Shown in pieces: positions 9,603 through 18,208 of a stretch of 64,000 bases of DNA. Location of the stretch: the NCBI RefSeq assembly GCF_000315915.1, contig NC_020188.1:327501-391500 (forward strand), written 5' to 3'. Numbering within the stretch: position 1 is the stretch's first letter; each line of letters opens with the position of its first letter. The notes under the pieces were generated by a model. That model was not told the DNA's origin. It made no database searches and saw only the letters and a program-made list of their open reading frames with translations. Origin of the DNA: Henningerozyma blattae CBS 6284. Its lineage: Eukaryota; Ascomycota; Saccharomycetes; Saccharomycetales; Saccharomycetaceae. Made by a program: the position numbers and the translations under genes.

Positions 9603-11457
9603 TAGATGAAGTTGATGTAAATCAAATTGGAAGGGGGGGGGGGAGGAGATATGTGTTTATATATATAAATGCATAGATAGATAGATAATTAAAGATTCGT
9701 ATTTGGGATAAGGATTGCAGATATAGTCATCAATACGTTCTCTTTATGCTATTGTATATATTTTCGTGGCTTTATATAATTTCTTTTTTATTTTAGTGCT
9801 AAAAGTTTGTTGATGTTACAAAAAATAATAGGTATGGAACATAATGCATGATTGAGATAGAGAATATTAGATACAACTAACTATGGGTCAGAGGATATTC
9901 GACACAGCCATCTATTTATAACAAGAGAATCCATCTTGTAGGCGGTGTGTTGAACGTAAAATATTACGTACTAAGTAATATTGTTATACAACCTGCATCT
10001 CTCAGAATATAAATAGAGCTCGTTTTTATATACTTCGATAGTATTATATACGTATTTAGCTCAGGGAAGACACTTATAAGAATAGTTAATATCATAAAGA
10101 ATCGACAAACTATTTATAAAAAGAGAATCCGGCTACTTAGAGGTGTGTCGAAGGTAAAAATATTACAAACTAAGAAATGTACCTGGTTTCTTTAGAGTAT
10201 AAATGGCACACGCTTTTATATACTCTTGAATATTTTATAAACTTCATTTAGCTTTAGGAAGAATATATTTTAAGGATGACTATGATCACAAAGTGTTGGT
10301 ATGATATGACTTGTATATTGAGTTTAAGTTCACCCGATATTGTTTTATCGTTCACTCACTCAATATACTTTATAAACCTCTACTTGTTAGATATTTATGA
10401 TCTTTATAGACAAAACAGTAGATATACTGTCCTAGGATAAAAGAAAGTATAATGTGAAGATTTGTTGCTAATAAAAAACTTCCAATTGGCTAATTACTTG
10501 TCGTCAATTGGAGTACCTCATGTAACTATTACAGGGTATACCAAACATAAGAGACATACAACACTTGTGAGGTTAATTAGGTGACAAGAATTATTCTTTA
10601 CATTATGACTGGAAATAACACCAAAACAAATGGTCATAATATCGTACATAATTTTTATATTAAATGTTTGTTATATACTTTTTACAAGACTATATATATG
10701 TGTGTGTTGAATAATTGTACTCAGAACAATGCAACATAAATGTTTTTTTCTCGAAATTTTAAATTTTGGAATACTAAATATAAATTACAAATAACAAAAA
10801 TATAAATAAGACTTTTTTTTTTCTACAAAATTGTAATCTTTATTTATGAATCAGTAAAGATATAGTTTCTTTGGAATGAGCAATTAATATTTTATTTTTT
10901 GTCCAAATTCACGCTTATAAAATTACCAACATTTATTACAAAGATATTATCATTTGTATTGTCAGATCTGTGGGGCTTTGTGTCAATTGCTAATAAAGCA
11001 TGAATATCGTCATAATTGTGGCTTTATACAACAACTAATAATAACTTAATATGAGTAATAACCCAACATGGATTAAGCATAGGGGGCCTCACTACTAAAA
11101 ATACCCAGGTAGTGATAATCAAAACGTATTAGGATGTGAGAGATTCTATTTTAGTATCACACAATCAACTAGTTGATGATAGATCTGTGTATTTTTTGGA
11201 GTATAAATCACCACGAAAATAATCCAAAAGTTTAAAACTGTTCATTGTATATTATATATATTCCCTTTCCTGAAGGAGTGAGAAGATTTTTCTATACTAA
11301 ACAATATATAAAAAAATTATTCCATAAACAAGTTAACAAAGATAGTAAACAATGAACATTAATAAATTGAACAGTACTAACGTTGGTCATTCTTGACTTG
11401 ATAAAAGGCAACGTTATTATCCTCCAGTCACGTGACACGCCAGAATCTCTTCAAAAA
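9603..11457. other. gene-free region downstream of REV3
   Basis: About 1.85 kb without a credible coding frame. It holds a degenerate 200-bp tandem duplication (listed separately) and otherwise AT-rich DNA. S. cerevisiae synteny stops after REV3, so this is part of a breakpoint region that leads into the tRNA/retrotransposon cluster. Confidence 0.6.
9901..10303. repeat. two diverged tandem copies of a ~200-bp unit
   Basis: The segments at about 9901-10102 and 10103-10303 align along their whole length. Both start GACA(C/A)A, then have TATTTATAA, AAGAGAATCC, GGTGTGT and GAA(C/G)GTAAA. Further on both have a TATAAAT box-like motif, TTTTATATACT, and a shared TTTAGCT...GGAAGA stretch near the end. 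The repeat is non-coding. It may be an old LTR remnant or a simple segmental duplication. The copies differ at many sites, so the duplication is old. Confidence 0.6.
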
Positions 11458-11813
11458 TGTCACGTAGTGTGAGCTACGTTAGTCACGTGTATAAATCAGG
11501 ATCACGTGATAACGGAATGAACATGTAGATTAACAAGTAAGTGAATCATGAACATAAAATCTATTTAAGAATCTAAAGCTAAAAGGAATAAATTAGAGGG
11601 TTAAAGTAGAACAAAGAGGTAAGAACCAGAAAACAAAAAGGACGAAATACAAAAGATGGAAGTGTATAGTGAACAAATCGGAACGTAATAATAATAATAT
11701 TTAACTTACATAGGCTCAGGTATATAGTTGTATGGTTTAATAAACAGTTGGTATTGAACTAGGAGCCAAAAAGATATACTACTGGGAGTAACAAAACTAA
11801 AAATTGTTACACA
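11458..11813 (-). mobile_element. solo LTR, family X copy 1 (356 bp)
   Basis: On the minus strand it begins TGTGTAACAATTTT and ends CTACGTGACA, so it has LTR-type TG...CA ends. It is closely similar over its full length, in inverted orientation, to the copy at 45423-45773. Several TCACGTG E-box motifs sit near its 3' end. It lies 37 bp past the 3' end of tRNA-Gly. No matching 5-bp flanks are visible (aaaaa / gctca). A near-perfect hairpin with 7-bp arms, at 11814-11830, abuts its start. No internal element of this family is in the window. Confidence 0.75.
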
Positions 11814-11837
11814 GCTCACACTATGTGAGCAACATAA

Positions 11838-11848
11838 AAAAAATTAAA
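11838..11848 (-). terminator. Pol III terminator of the tRNA-Ala/Gly unit
   Basis: The coding strand just 3' of tRNA-Gly has TTTTAATTTTTTTT. No T run of four or more occurs between the two tRNAs, so this is the first terminator for both. Confidence 0.75.
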
Positions 11849-11850
11849 AC

Positions 11851-11921
11851 TGCGCAAGCCCGGAATCGAACCGGGGGCCCAACGATGGCAACGTTGGATT
11901 TTACCACTAAACCACTTGCGC
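11851..11921 (-). tRNA. tRNA-Gly (anticodon GCC)
   Basis: 71-nt gene on the minus strand. The 5' end is GCGCAAGTGG, the anticodon stem-loop CAACGTTGCCATCGTTG shows GCC, the B box is GGTTCGATTCC, and the acceptor stem GCGCAAG pairs with CTTGCGC. No intron. Downstream on the coding strand a run of eight T supplies a Pol III terminator. The 5' neighbour tRNA-Ala ends only 4 bp upstream. Confidence 0.98.
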
Positions 11922-11925
11922 TGAC

Positions 11926-11998
11926 TGGACGAGTCCGGAGTCGAACCGAAGACCTCTCCCATGCTAAGGGAGCGCGCTACCAACTACGCCACACGCCC
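11926..11998 (-). tRNA. tRNA-Ala (anticodon AGC)
   Basis: 73-nt gene on the minus strand starting GGGCGTGTGGCGTAG, with anticodon loop CTTAGCATG (AGC) and B box GGTTCGACTCC. The T-stem carries one G-U pair. No intron. Only four bases (11922-11925), without a T run, separate it from tRNA-Gly, so both are probably one Pol III transcript. A Ty3-type LTR starts 17 bp upstream of its 5' end, the usual Ty3 insertion distance. Confidence 0.98.
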
Positions 11999-12015
11999 AT
12001 ATTATTCTGATTCTT

Positions 12016-12399
12016 TATTGTAGACACAACTAAGGAGTACAATACACTTAAATAGTAACTATCAAAACTTAACTTAAAAATCTTATTAACTTAACACCAG
12101 TTAACATTTCGAACTTATAAATATAAATTGTTGTCTTTTTAAACTAAATAACTATGTGAAAGAACTATAAATTTATGACCACGCAGCTGCAACGTAGCTT
12201 TCCCATTTTACTTTAATTGGACTGCTTATAAACTTACTTACAAGGGTAGGAGTGCACAGTTTAAGTAATGCTGGCTAACTAGTAGAGATTATGCATCGAA
12301 CCGATATTCACAGGTATGCAACTAGCAGATGCTCAGTGTTATGTATAATTTCTAGTTAGCAACTTGTAGATGAGTATAAAGTCAATCTCGTCTACAACA
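12016..12399 (-). mobile_element. Ty3-type LTR, solo, copy 1 (384 bp)
   Basis: On the minus strand it begins TGTTGTAGACGAG and ends GTCTACAATA; TGTTGTA/TACAACA ends are those of Ty3 LTRs. It is similar over its length to 44880-45294, apart from a replaced segment of about 30-45 bp in the middle. It is inverted relative to the element that follows on its right, whose 3' LTR begins with the same TGTTGTAGACGAG in plus orientation, so it is not that element's normal 5' LTR. Its edge lies 17 bp upstream of tRNA-Ala. Confidence 0.8.
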
Positions 12400-12610
12400 C
12401 GTGTTATGCTGTAAAACCGTCTAAGCGCCGTCGCCTTTCACGTAATACTTACAAGAAATCAGTACAAGAGAAGCCTCGAGAGAGGACAGATCGGCTGACC
12501 ACAGCTGAGAAACAACTATTCAGCAGGCGTGGAACATCAACTGTAACCACTGAATCTTCACCCACTTCTGGTTCATCTCGGACATCGATTAGTAAGAATG
12601 GCACCTAGGT

Positions 12611-13613
12611 TTCAATGAACGTATCTGTCATTTGGCTGCTAATTTATATGGTCCGACCTTAGACTGGTTCATGACCTTCTCTGGCAATCACGATGTGTCC
12701 GAAATGGCCTTTGACACCTTCAAAGAGGCTTTTAAACAAGCCTTCCAAGGTAAGTTTGACTCCTATGATGTTATTCAGAAGCTTTCCTCGTTACTTGTGC
12801 TTACCCTAGATTCTACCCTCGCCTCTGATTCGTTTACGCTGTTACCTGCTGATATCCGCCAAGATTTTGCTACTACTGTAACTGATACTCTTCCTCCGAA
12901 TGCTGGTACTAAGTCATACTCACATAATATTATCTTAAAGGAGGGAGGACGACCACCTCGTTTAGCTCCGTACTCGTTTAACACCGAAATTAGAGAAAGA
13001 ATGCCGCCAAATTGTTGAAGATTTGTTAAAAAATCAATTTATCAGTGAGAGTAAATCTCCATACTCATCACCTGTACTATTAGTTAAGAAAAAAAGACGG
13101 TAGTTTAGGTATGGTTGTCGATTCAGAGAGTTAAACAAAGTTACAGTTAAGGTATCCCTTTCCATTACCTCGAATAGACGATTTGTTAAGTAAACTCTGC
13201 GATTGTGTTCTTTTTACCACTCTGGATCTACATTCGGGCTATCATCAGATTCCACTAGATCCGGATAGTGAAGAAATGACCTGCTTTACTACCCCTTTTG
13301 GCCACTATTAATACAAAGTAATGCCGTTTGGCTTATGTAACGCCCCAGCTACCTTTTTCTAGATACATGCAACGGTTATTAGGCAATATTCCTAATGTTT
13401 TTGTTTACTTAGATGATATCCTAATTGCCTCGGAAGATAAGGAATCTCATCTTCAAGATATCCGCAAAGTGTTACAAATCTTGAAGAAGGAAAATTTGGT
13501 ATGCAAAAAGAAGAAATGTCATTTCTTACAAGAGTCTGTAGAATTCCTAGGATTCAGCTTGGGTAAAAACGGTATTATGGTACAACAAGAAAAAAATTCA
13601 AGCAGTTAAAGAG
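12611..13613 (+). pseudogene. gag-pol remnant: capsid fragment joined to broken protease-less reverse transcriptase
   Basis: Frame 12632-13018 reads a capsid-like piece (LAANLYGPTLDWF, FDSYDVIQKLSSL), then jumps at about 12780 to the spacer before reverse transcriptase (SDSFTLLPADIRQDF). Reverse transcriptase blocks follow in shifting frames: SPYSSPVLLVKK, PLPRIDDLL, TLDLHSGYHQIPLD, then YLDDILIAS in the frame 13328-13609. I count at least five frame changes (about 13005, 13090, 13115, 13355 and 13590, three of them in homopolymers) and one in-frame TAA at 13312. The catalytic YLDD is still encoded. It cannot be translated as one protein as written. Confidence 0.85.
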
Positions 13614-15794
13614 ATGCCCACGCTAAACACAATTAAATCAGCTCAATCCTTTCTGGGAATGGTAAACTATTATAGGAATTTTATTCCCCAGTGCTCATTG
13701 TTGTCCAAACCTATTATTGAATTTATTTCTAAAAAATGTGATTGGTCCAAGAAACAAGATCAAGCAGTTATTACTCTAAAACAAAAATTATGCTCAGCAC
13801 CCGTACTAGTCCCATTTATTCCTGGTGACGAATACCGTCTTTCTACAGATGCTAGCACTATCGCTCTTGGTGGGGTACTAGAACGTTTGGGACAACTTGT
13901 TGGTGTAATTGGTTATTTTTCAAAAACTACTCAAGCACATTATCCGGTTGGAGAAATAGAGTTGTTGTCTATCATTCAAAACTTACAACACTTCAAATAC
14001 TATCTACATGGACACCACTTCATCTTAAGAACTGATCATATATCCTTATTGGCATACAGAAATAAGAAAGAACCCTCTGCAAGAATTTCACGATGGTTAG
14101 ACTTCTTAGCTGAGTTTGATTTCACCTTAGAATACATTAAAGGATCACTTAATCATGTCGCAGATGCCTTAAGTAGACCGGCTACGAAAAATGAGATTAC
14201 CACTAACGAAGTTAGTAAAGTTGCAATAATTGAAAAAATTGAAGATCCAACTTTGGTATTTCCAATAAACAGTATAGAGAGAATCACCCCAGTTGATTGG
14301 TATGAAGATTGGATCCAAGACCCCTGGTCCGCTGCAGTTTTGGTACATTTAGGTTTGATTCAAGATGTCAAGATTAATCCCATTGATAAGTCGTTGTTTG
14401 ATAAGTATATTAAGAAACTCAAGCTGTCCAAAAAAGCTATGGCTCGATACAAGTTTGATGACCAAATATTATATTATGATGATAGAGTCTGTGTACCCTG
14501 CTCCAGACGTACCGAACTACTAAACATTTATCACGATAACATATTGCATGGTGGTCATTTTGGTGAAGTTACTACGATTAATAAAATATGCCCTAATTAC
14601 TATTGGCCTTCAATGACGGTAGATATTCGTACTTATATCAAAGGATGTTTACAATGCCAAATTATGAAAAAATTTAGACCTAAGAAAGATGGACAACTGG
14701 AACCATTAGATATTCCACAAGGACGTTGGCTAGAATTGTCAATTGATTTTGTTACCGGACTTCCAACTACTCAATCTCAGAACGACATGATCATGGTTGT
14801 AGTTGATAGGTTTTCTAAAAGAGCCCATTTCATCGCCACTCAAATATCCTTAGGATCGGTCGGTACGTTAGACTTATTTTATCGGTTTATTTTTGCTTAT
14901 CATGGTTTTCCAAGAACGATTGCTTCAGATAGAGATATTAGATTCACCAGCTCGTTTTACAAAGAAGTGACAGAAAGACTAGGCATCAAATTATTACTAT
15001 CTTCCTCTAATCATCCACAAACAGATGGTCAGACGGAAAGCGTTAACAAAACCTTAGGTCGGTTACTAAGAAGTTACTGTTCACAAGATCAAGATAATTG
15101 GGGCCATTTTCTCCCTCAGGTTGAATTCGTTTACAATTCGACGTTCCAACGTTCTATTCGAGCTTCACCATTTGAAGTAGATTTAGGTTACATACCCAAC
15201 GAACCATTACTAGACATTGGTAATGAACTGTTGGCGCGTAATCTATCCGCTGTTGACTTATCAAAAACCATCAAGGCGATTTCTCTAAGAACTACAGATT
15301 TCCTCAAGCAATCACAAGAGGATATGGAATCACATGCGAATGAAACTCGAACGGTCAATGATTACAAACTCGGTGAATATGTGTTACTGCACCGTGATGC
15401 ATATTTTACTGGGGGAAGGTACTTAAAGATCCAACCCATATTTTTAGGACCATTTAAGATTGTAAAAATAGGAAAAATCACCATTGAACTTGATCTGCCA
15501 TCCTCCTTTAAGAAACATAGGGTTATCAATATAAAATGGATAAAAGAGTTTGTATTAGACAAAGATAGGTACCCAAAAAGTCTACCAAGAACCTCGATTG
15601 AACGAATACAGCGTGCTCAGGAAATAATTGCAGTCATAGGTTACGATGTGGAAAGCCACGAATACTACTGCAAGATGAAAGATGTTGATCCCACTCTAAC
15701 CTGTACATACTCGTTAGAAGAATTTAATAAGTTAACAAGCTCAAAGAAATCATCGTTGTTAAACAATTTCAATACGCTTGTGAATACAAATTAA
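13614..15794 (+). CDS. Ty3/gypsy pol C-terminal part: RNase H and integrase, uninterrupted 726 codons
   Basis: The frame starts within the reverse transcriptase thumb (AQSFLGMVNYYRNFIP). RNase H follows, with catalytic TDAS, GEIELL and RTDHISL. A linker with ADALSR leads to integrase: an HHCC zinc-binding module (H-X7-H ... CLQC) and a DDE core with SIDFVTG, SDRDIRF and HPQTDGQTESVNKTLGR, all three acidic residues present. A GPY/F-like module (FLGPFKIVK) completes it, and no chromodomain is seen. The frame is clean over 2.2 kb, in contrast to the ruined 5' half. It has no obvious promoter or proper start codon of its own, so I treat it as an element fragment, not a host gene. Confidence 0.88.
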   Translation: MPTLNTIKSAQSFLGMVNYYRNFIPQCSLLSKPIIEFISKKCDWSKKQDQAVITLKQKLCSAPVLVPFIPGDEYRLSTDASTIALGGVLERLGQLVGVIGYFSKTTQAHYPVGEIELLSIIQNLQHFKYYLHGHHFILRTDHISLLAYRNKKEPSARISRWLDFLAEFDFTLEYIKGSLNHVADALSRPATKNEITTNEVSKVAIIEKIEDPTLVFPINSIERITPVDWYEDWIQDPWSAAVLVHLGLIQDVKINPIDKSLFDKYIKKLKLSKKAMARYKFDDQILYYDDRVCVPCSRRTELLNIYHDNILHGGHFGEVTTINKICPNYYWPSMTVDIRTYIKGCLQCQIMKKFRPKKDGQLEPLDIPQGRWLELSIDFVTGLPTTQSQNDMIMVVVDRFSKRAHFIATQISLGSVGTLDLFYRFIFAYHGFPRTIASDRDIRFTSSFYKEVTERLGIKLLLSSSNHPQTDGQTESVNKTLGRLLRSYCSQDQDNWGHFLPQVEFVYNSTFQRSIRASPFEVDLGYIPNEPLLDIGNELLARNLSAVDLSKTIKAISLRTTDFLKQSQEDMESHANETRTVNDYKLGEYVLLHRDAYFTGGRYLKIQPIFLGPFKIVKIGKITIELDLPSSFKKHRVINIKWIKEFVLDKDRYPKSLPRTSIERIQRAQEIIAVIGYDVESHEYYCKMKDVDPTLTCTYSLEEFNKLTSSKKSSLLNNFNTLVNTN

Positions 15795-15805
15795 AGAGGG
15801 GAAGA

Positions 15806-15895
15806 TGTTGTAGACGAGGTTGACTTTATACTCATCTACGAGTTTGCTAACTAGAAATTATACATAACACTGAGCAACTGCTAGTTGCATACTTG
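15806..15895 (+). mobile_element. truncated 3' LTR of Ty3-like element 1
   Basis: Begins TGTTGTAGACGAGG directly after the polypurine tract and matches the first 90 bp of the full-length LTRs at 12016-12399 and 44880-45294 (both reverse orientation). It stops at GCATACTTG, where it fuses to a Ty1-like LTR. The join lies in shared TGTG, so recombination at microhomology is possible. Confidence 0.85.
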
Positions 15896-16207
15896 TGTGC
15901 TGGAATATGATTATATCATTTTCTATTAAGTGGTAAAACACTTTTTATCACCTGACTTATTGTTTAAAATGTGTTTTTTCTTTTTATATCGAAAAACACT
16001 ATTTAAGAAATATATTCATTTTAGTTATAGTATTTACTATATATGTCTAAATAAAATAATCGTCTTTACATCTTAAACACTGTATAACAATGTCTAACTC
16101 TCTTGAATCCCAGTGGAATTACACAGAATAAGATAAGTAAGTTATAGTTATAAGAATAATCAGGGTTATAGTCATCTGTAAAATACTAGCCAGATCACTA
16201 TATAATA
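15896..16207 (+). mobile_element. Ty1/copia-like LTR, copy A
   Basis: Begins TGTGCTGGAATATG and shares about 310 bp with 44317-44873. Near its end it has ACAATG followed by codons for M-S-N-S-L-E-S-Q, which resembles the Ty1 arrangement where Gag translation starts inside the LTR. Relative to copy B it lacks about 240 bp after GAATCCCAGT. The right boundary is set by the last base shared with copy B. Confidence 0.65.
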
Positions 16208-16891
16208 GGAATTTTGATTTTATATCTAAATAATAAAGAGTGTTTTGAAAAAACTAAAAATGATTGTGGTATGCTATGGAATCCTTTTTTTTTTTCACAT
16301 GTCAGACTACAATCTATTTAATTATCAATAAAGAATATGTTCCTGATGGAAAAAACATAATGTAAGAGCTCTTATTGATTATTCATCTAATACTAAAGGA
16401 CTATATGTGAATGAAAAACTACATCTTATTATTAGCTTATAACTAATTATACTGTATCTGAAGACATTTTATTGCGTTAATTCAATTCTATATGAATGTA
16501 TTGATTAAACCAACCTAAATATTTAGATGATTCGGGATACTTAAAAACAGATATATGGTAATGCTTATTAATGTTCCACATTTGATAGAAGTACTTATGA
16601 GTGTAAATAATACTAAACTTTCAAGTGTTTTATTCAATAGAATATTATAGTATTACGTTAATTTCACATGCAATATATCATTATAAATGTATAATTGATT
16701 CCAAGTAAAATAAATTTTAATTACGTATCGTATTTAACTTGAAGAAAACCATTTCTAGATAATTCAAACACTAAAGCAAGGGCTCAAATCAGGCAAACGC
16801 TAAACACTATAGGGGAATTCTTTGTAGATTAAAACTACTCTTTGAGAAATTTTCACTGACAGGTTGTTGTGTTTTTTTTCAATTTGCGGAG

Positions 16892-16901
16892 TTTTAGCTG
16901 T
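16892..16901 (+). promoter_or_regulatory. candidate Ace1/Cup2-type metal response element
   Basis: TTTTAGCTGT fits the yeast copper-activator consensus HTHNNGCTGD. It lies 215 bp upstream of the cysteine-rich gene. Confidence 0.5.
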
Positions 16902-16917
16902 GGGAATCTAGTGCGGC

Positions 16918-16927
16918 ATATTGCTGG
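16918..16927 (+). promoter_or_regulatory. second candidate metal response element
   Basis: ATATTGCTGG also fits HTHNNGCTGD, on the same strand 26 bp after the first site. Another GCTG at about 16930 does not fit the full consensus. Confidence 0.5.
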
Positions 16928-17115
16928 CGCGAGAGATTCGCTGTAAAACTTCGCATTGATCATCGATGACAGCAAATAATACGCAATGAGTGAAAAATAT
17001 TTGATATAAAAGAGAAGCAAGAACCTTGGTTTTTGGAAAAATTATATTTGAAGTTTAGTTTTATTGTAAAGAATAAGATATCATCAACAAAATAACACGA
17101 AATCCTCTAATATCA

Positions 17116-17553
17116 ATGTCTTCAACTAATACTTCAAACTGTAACAACTGTCAAGATTGCCAATGCAATGTCTGTGAATGTTCAACATGTGAATGTTCTC
17201 AATGCCCAGGAAAATTATGTAAATGCATAGATTGCGAATGCACAGATTGCAAATGTTCTGAAAAGAACAATAATAACTGTGGATGTTCAGAAAAGCCAAA
17301 AAACAATTGTGAATGCTCTGAGAAAAAAGACAATTGTGAATGCTCTGAGGTAAAAACCAATTGTGAATGCTCTGAGAAAAAAAACAGTTGTGAATGCTCA
17401 GCTGAAAAGAATACTGCCTGCAAATGTAATGGCAGTAAAGATTCAAGTTGTGCATGCCAAGATTGCTCCTGTGCTCCAGCTAAATGCGGCTCTTGCTCTC
17501 CATGCAAGTGTGAAGAATGCAAATGTCCTACAAAGAAGGGATGCTCATGCTAA
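17116..17553 (+). CDS. metallothionein-like cysteine-rich protein
   Basis: 145 residues, 39 of them cysteine. Almost all are in CXC or CXXC pairs, with no aromatic residues, few hydrophobic residues, and the rest K, E, N and S. The N-terminal part (about 1-50) has CXXC/CXC clusters. The middle (about 50-95) is a tandem repeat of nine or so residues, NCECSEKK, in five diverged copies. The C-terminal part (about 95-145) is again dense in cysteine. This is the composition of a cytosolic Cu(I)/Zn-binding metallothionein, presumably for metal buffering. It is much larger than S. cerevisiae Cup1 (61) or Crs5 (69). Two candidate copper-activator sites lie upstream. The minus-strand frames here are shadows. 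I am confident of the class, but not of the metal or of orthology. Confidence 0.85.
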   Translation: MSSTNTSNCNNCQDCQCNVCECSTCECSQCPGKLCKCIDCECTDCKCSEKNNNNCGCSEKPKNNCECSEKKDNCECSEVKTNCECSEKKNSCECSAEKNTACKCNGSKDSSCACQDCSCAPAKCGSCSPCKCEECKCPTKKGCSC

Positions 17554-18090
17554 TTTTTTCTAAACATTTCTAACTTTCGATCTAATTCTGCATTCATTTT
17601 CACAACATACCAAAACAGTGATTCTAAACTGTATATTTTTTTATCTAGCATATATACATACCAAGTGTATATTTTCAATATATTTTTAAGAATTTTATTC
17701 TTATTTATAAAAATTACTCTCAAAGTCTAGTAAAAATCGATTTAGTTGTACACTATATCTTGCTCAGATTATCAGTTACAATTATTATAAAGAAGAAAAA
17801 AAGAATATATTCATTTTTGTATTGTAAAATGTACCTGATATTGTGCACCCTGCAAGAATTTTAAAATTTAGTCTTGCAAGTTGCACATAAAAATATTAAT
17901 GGAAATAGGGGAACAGAATTTGAAAGCAAAATGGTATCAAAAGGGAACTGCTCAGAATATTTTCTTGTTTTTTTCTTTTGTTTTTTTTATATCCTCAATT
18001 AATAAAATAAGAGAGCTAATTACTACTTAAACAGACTAAAATAAGATCTGGAGGGAGTTGAAACTATACTCCGAGACTTTGGAAACAGAT
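17554..18090. other. intergenic, AT-rich, nothing recognised
   Basis: 3' flank of the metallothionein-like gene. No coding frame or LTR match within the window. Confidence 0.45.
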
Positions 18091-18104
18091 GTTGCCATAG
18101 CAAC
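18091..18104. promoter_or_regulatory. perfect RFX-type X-box
   Basis: GTTGCCATAGCAAC fits the inverted-repeat X-box consensus (GTTRCCATRGCAAC) bound by Rfx1/Crt1, the repressor of ribonucleotide reductase and other DNA-damage-inducible genes in yeast. Downstream, at 18209, lies a small frame with a minisatellite; RCF1 starts 1 kb away. Which gene it controls, if any, is unknown. Confidence 0.45.
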
Positions 18105-18208
18105 GCATAACGCGAGCCATTCGGATAAAGCTGCAACTTGGGCTGTTTCTCTGTTGGCGGGGTTTAGCCGGATTTACAACAGTATATGATGTAGATACAG
18201 CCAAACGG

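Larger units (their letters stand above)
12400..15895 (+). mobile_element. Ty3/gypsy-like element 1, internally deleted and 5'-decayed
   Basis: The order is a gag capsid fragment, an internal deletion, a broken reverse transcriptase, an intact RNase H-integrase frame, a polypurine tract (AAAGAGGGGAAGA, 15793-15805), then 90 bp of 3' LTR (15806-15895) that ends at a junction with another LTR. The nucleocapsid and protease regions are missing: gag sequence at about 12780 continues directly into pol sequence. No primer-binding site or same-orientation 5' LTR is recognised. Related in sequence to the element at 39-43.8 kb but clearly a different lineage. Confidence 0.85.
16208..17115. other. intergenic, upstream region of the metallothionein-like gene
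   Basis: AT-rich for the first 650 bp with nothing recognised, then a more GC-rich 120-bp promoter-like part (about 16880-17000) with candidate metal-response sites. A TATAAAA-type box at about 17005 lies 110 bp before the start codon. Confidence 0.5.

Noticed and set aside
17126..17563. Overlapping frames on both strands of the metallothionein-like gene
   Set aside because: Products of the repetitive codon pattern. Only the Cys-rich frame has protein logic and a fitting promoter.
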